Below are positions 61,741 through 64,000 of a stretch of 64,000 bases of DNA, one piece after another; the stretch's first letter is position 1, and each line of letters opens with the position of its first letter. Below the pieces are notes generated by a model. That model was given only the letters and a program-made list of their open reading frames with translations, ran no database searches and was not told the origin of the DNA. A program made the translations under genes and the position numbers. The DNA comes from Agromyces sp. CF514 (GTDB lineage: Bacteria; Actinomycetota; Actinomycetes; Actinomycetales; Microbacteriaceae), in NCBI RefSeq assembly GCF_900113185.1, contig NZ_FOZD01000001.1, positions 372,001 through 436,000 of the forward strand, in the 5' to 3' direction.

Positions 61741-63078
61741 TCACTCGCCAGCCGAGACGACAGCCTTCGGCGCGCGCGCGTCGGGCAGCGTCAGCTCCTC
61801 GCCGCCTCCGTCGACGAAGAGCTTCTTCGCGAGCGGTCGCATCGGTCGCGACAGCATGAGCTTCACGTTCACCTTGGCGAACGCCGACATGAGGCGAGTT
61901 CGCGGCAGCATGACCGCGAGGCTGCCTCCGGGGATCTGCCGCGACTTCTCGGTGTGCGGCGCGAGCTGCGCCTCGAACCGGCCGAGCGCCGCCGCGACGG
62001 CCACCGGGTCGCCGAGGCCGTCGTCGCCCGCCGACGATGCCGGGCCTGCGGCATCCGCGAGCCCGACGAGTTCGAGGCCGAGCAGGTACGCGCCGACGAT
62101 CGCCATCGCGGTGCCCATGCCCGTGAGCGGCGAACCGCACGTCGCGGCGTCGCCGATGAGCACGACCCGCCCGTTCGAGAGGCTCGGCATGTCGACGCGC
62201 GCGAGGTCGTCGAAGTAGAAGTCGTCGGCGCGCTCCATCGCATCGAGGATGCGTTCGGCGTGCCATCCGCCGCCCTCGATCGCCCGGCGGATGAGCGCCT
62301 GCTGCGCCGCACGGTCGCCGCGGAGTGCGGGATCCGGCGTGGTCCGGATGTTGATGATCGCCTTCGACGTCGCCGGGTCGGCATCTGGGCGGATGCCGAA
62401 CATCGCCCCCGGAACGAGTCGCATCGCGAACCATCCAGGCTCGATGTCGGCGGGCGTCGGCATCGTGAAGAAGGCCGCGTACCCGCCGAGGTTCGTGACG
62501 AACCGATCCTCGGGGCCGAACGCGAGTCGCCGGGTCGCGGAGTGCACGCCGTCGGCGCCGACCACGAGGTCGTAGCGTTCGCGGCGGCCCGAGGCGAAGG
62601 TCGCGTCGACCCCGTCGGCGTCCTGCTCGAGCGCGACGAGGTGGTCGCCGTACCGCTGGTCGAGGAGGCCGTTCGCGTCGACCGGACCGGTGGCCCCCGT
62701 CACGGCAGCGGATGCCGCGGCCTCGCGCAGGGCGTCGAGCAGCACGTCGTTCAGGTCGCCGCGCGTGATCTCGACCTCGGCGACCGCGCCCTTGCCGTCG
62801 AAGTCCTCCATCGACATGCGGCCGTAGATGCGCCCGAGCCCGTCGACGTAGCTCATGCCGCGTTCGTCGAGCTGGTGGCGACGGATGCCGGGCATGAGGC
62901 CCAGGCGTTCGGCCGCCTCTCGGCTGGCCCCGCGCAGGTCGACGGCCTGACCGCCGGGGCGGGGCGCCGCGGCGCGCTCGACGATCGTGGTGGGGATGCC
63001 GGCCCGCACGAGCTGCAGGGCGAGGGCGTTGCCGGCGATGCCGCCGCCGGAGATCAGGATGCGGGGTGCGGAGCTCAT
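61741..63078 (-). CDS. FAD-dependent monooxygenase (PHBH/TetX-like)
   Basis: 445 residues, ATG with AAAGG upstream. FAD motifs: ILISGGGIAGNALALQL with VERAAAPRPGG at the N-terminus, VVGADGVHSATR in the middle, and VVLIGDAATCGSPLTGMGTAMAI. This is the group A flavoprotein hydroxylase pattern. Similar actinobacterial proteins are often next to a divergent TetR gene and include tetracycline- or rifampicin-inactivating enzymes, though most are uncharacterised. Substrate unknown. The divergent TetR gene and the operator array between them suggest induction by an aromatic compound or drug. Confidence 0.9.
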   Translation of the reverse strand: MSSAPRILISGGGIAGNALALQLVRAGIPTTIVERAAAPRPGGQAVDLRGASREAAERLGLMPGIRRHQLDERGMSYVDGLGRIYGRMSMEDFDGKGAVAEVEITRGDLNDVLLDALREAAASAAVTGATGPVDANGLLDQRYGDHLVALEQDADGVDATFASGRRERYDLVVGADGVHSATRRLAFGPEDRFVTNLGGYAAFFTMPTPADIEPGWFAMRLVPGAMFGIRPDADPATSKAIINIRTTPDPALRGDRAAQQALIRRAIEGGGWHAERILDAMERADDFYFDDLARVDMPSLSNGRVVLIGDAATCGSPLTGMGTAMAIVGAYLLGLELVGLADAAGPASSAGDDGLGDPVAVAAALGRFEAQLAPHTEKSRQIPGGSLAVMLPRTRLMSAFAKVNVKLMLSRPMRPLAKKLFVDGGGEELTLPDARAPKAVVSAGE

Positions 63079-63118
63079 GATGCTGCCTTTCGATGGATGC
63101 CGGTTCGGATTAGCACAA

Positions 63119-63192
63119 ATGTCTTATACGAATGTCTAACACCGCCGAAGAGGAATGTCTAGGACATATGTCTCAGACGTTCGGCTAACCTG
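63119..63192. promoter_or_regulatory. TetR operator array and leaderless TetR promoter
   Basis: Four direct copies of ATGTCT start at 63119, 63132, 63155 and 63168. The last two form adjacent 13-bp palindromes: ATGTCTAGGACAT (63155-63167, perfect 5-bp arms) and ATGTCTCAGACGT (63168-63180, one mismatch). TAACCT (63186-63191) is the -10 of the TetR gene, six bases before ATG 63198. Confidence 0.65.
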
Positions 63193-63197
63193 TGGAC

Positions 63198-63776
63198 ATG
63201 GGCAATCGTGAAGACCTCCTGGCCGGCGCACGCAAGGTGATCGTGGAGCAGGGGGTGGCCAAGGCCACGGCGCGCGACATCGCCGGCGCCGCCGGCGTGA
63301 GCCTTGCCGCAATCGGGTACCACTTCGGGTCGAAGGAGCAGCTCATCACCGAGGCGCTGCTCGACGCGCTCGGCACGGCCATCGGCGACGGCATGGGCGA
63401 GCTCATCCTCGCCGGCCGAGACGACGCGCCGCTCGACGGGTTCGCCCGCCTCTGGAACGGCATGCCGGCCGTCTTCGCCGACAACCGCGAGGCGCTGCTC
63501 GCGAGCCTCGAGAACACGCTGCGCATCGTGCGCAACCCGGTCGGACGCGAGCAGATGCAGGCCGCCGTCGAGGGGGCCTACGAGGGCATCGCCGAGGAGT
63601 TCGCCGAGGCGCACCCCGACCTCGACGCCGACCGGGCGCGGGCCCTCTCGGAGTTCAGCTTCGCGCTCGTGCAGGGCCTCGCCATCCTCTGGCTGTTGAA
63701 CCCCGAGGGCACCCCGTCGGGCGACCGCCTGGCCGACGCGGTCCGCACCCTGTCGGCAGCTCCGACGAGGGAGTAG
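63198..63776 (+). CDS. TetR-family regulator
   Basis: 192 residues from ATG 63198; GTG 63192 is in frame but lies too near the -10. The helix-turn-helix is TARDIAGAAGVSLAAIGYHFGSKEQL, quoted here as TARDIAGAAGVSLAAIGYHF. The C-terminal domain (about 75-180) resembles TetR_C-type ligand domains. It is divergent from the FAD monooxygenase gene with 119 bases between, containing an ATGTCT operator array. It likely represses itself and the monooxygenase. The stop TAG is part of the -10 of the next gene. Confidence 0.92.
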   Translation: MGNREDLLAGARKVIVEQGVAKATARDIAGAAGVSLAAIGYHFGSKEQLITEALLDALGTAIGDGMGELILAGRDDAPLDGFARLWNGMPAVFADNREALLASLENTLRIVRNPVGREQMQAAVEGAYEGIAEEFAEAHPDLDADRARALSEFSFALVQGLAILWLLNPEGTPSGDRLADAVRTLSAAPTRE

Positions 63777-63779
63777 CAT
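63774..63779 (+). promoter_or_regulatory. -10 element of the final lipoprotein gene (leaderless)
   Basis: TAGCAT overlaps the TetR stop codon and ends six bases before ATG 63786. Confidence 0.6.
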
Positions 63780-63785
63780 CCGGCC

Positions 63786-64000
63786 ATGCCCGCGCGGCAG
63801 GTCTCGTCCCGAGGCGCCCGGAGGGTCTCGCCCCTCCTCGCGGGCATGATCGCGGTCTCGCTCGTCGGCTGCGCTCCCGGCGGTTCCCCGCCCGACGCCG
63901 TCGACACGCCCACTGCCACGGAGTCCGCGCTCGAGCAGAGCGTTCGCGACTCCTTCACCAACGACTACGAACAAGCCGCGGTCGCCGTCATCGAGGACGG
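63786..64000 (+). CDS. Lipoprotein, start only (runs off window), possibly serine hydrolase
   Basis: The first 71 codons are present. A basic N-terminus (MPARQVSSRGARR) and hydrophobic segment end in the lipobox LVGC, so it is a lipoprotein. After a Pro/Thr-rich linker, YEQAAVAVIEDG resembles the start of class C beta-lactamase-like serine hydrolases, in which a substrate-side strand begins with AAVAVVEDG. The catalytic residues would lie beyond the window. Leaderless start. Confidence 0.7.
   Translation, partial: MPARQVSSRGARRVSPLLAGMIAVSLVGCAPGGSPPDAVDTPTATESALEQSVRDSFTNDYEQAAVAVIED

Overview
This 64 kb window is ordinary chromosome of a very GC-rich Gram-positive actinobacterium. Gene families and order (coproporphyrin-dependent haem cluster with HemQ; kinase / Ig-like protein / MoxR / DUF58 / transglutaminase-like / FHA / PP2C cluster), start-codon overlaps of the ATGA/GTGA type and many promoter-proximal leaderless starts point to Microbacteriaceae (Agromyces or a relative). 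That placement is an inference from gene content. I see no tRNA, rRNA, CRISPR array, insertion sequence or phage module.

Layout. 1-9.3 kb: end of a sugar-binding protein, two CUT1-type permeases, a GH35 beta-galactosidase and a large secreted GH101 endo-alpha-N-acetylgalactosaminidase with CBM32-like modules, closed by two strong hairpins. Together this reads as an O-glycan (mucin core 1) harvesting locus. 9.4-24.1 kb: the complete tetrapyrrole set hemA, hemE, hemY/cgoX, hemQ/chdC, hemH/cpfC, hemC, hemD, hemB, hemL, i.e. glutamyl-tRNA to haem b by the coproporphyrin route. A small envelope-stress-like group (YtxH, holin-X, DUF3618, GntR) sits inside the cluster, and an SDR sits on the other strand. 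24.2-26.4 kb: a cation/proton antiporter and a small orphan protein.

26.5-41.6 kb: a translationally coupled block encoding a Ser/Thr kinase, a 1992-residue surface Ig/FnIII protein, MoxR ATPase, DUF58 protein, a membrane transglutaminase-fold protein that lacks its catalytic Cys and His, an FHA protein, a PP2C phosphatase, and a small tail-anchored protein carrying repeated acidic-Thr-Val-Val-Val motifs. The same motif stands just before the FHA domain, and a similar one ends the phosphatase, so the block looks like a self-contained phospho-threonine switch at the cell envelope. This is the most interesting region.

41.7-50.1 kb: assorted single genes and an ABC-2 exporter pair with a frameshifted winged-helix gene behind it. 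50.1-52.2 kb: a SIS-domain protein and a glucosamine-kinase-like protein. 52.4-61.6 kb: a polyamine locus with ABC importer (PotDBCA type), TetR regulator with a clear operator, a UGT-like glycosyltransferase, a PuuB-like FAD oxidase and an aminobutyraldehyde-type dehydrogenase. 61.7-64 kb: a FAD monooxygenase divergent from a TetR regulator with an operator array between them, and the start of a lipoprotein.

A regulatory theme runs through the window. Nine genes have a TAnnnT hexamer exactly six bases before the start codon and no usable ribosome binding site, as expected of leaderless mRNAs. Feature boundaries were read by eye; family names rest on recognisable motifs, not on database searches.
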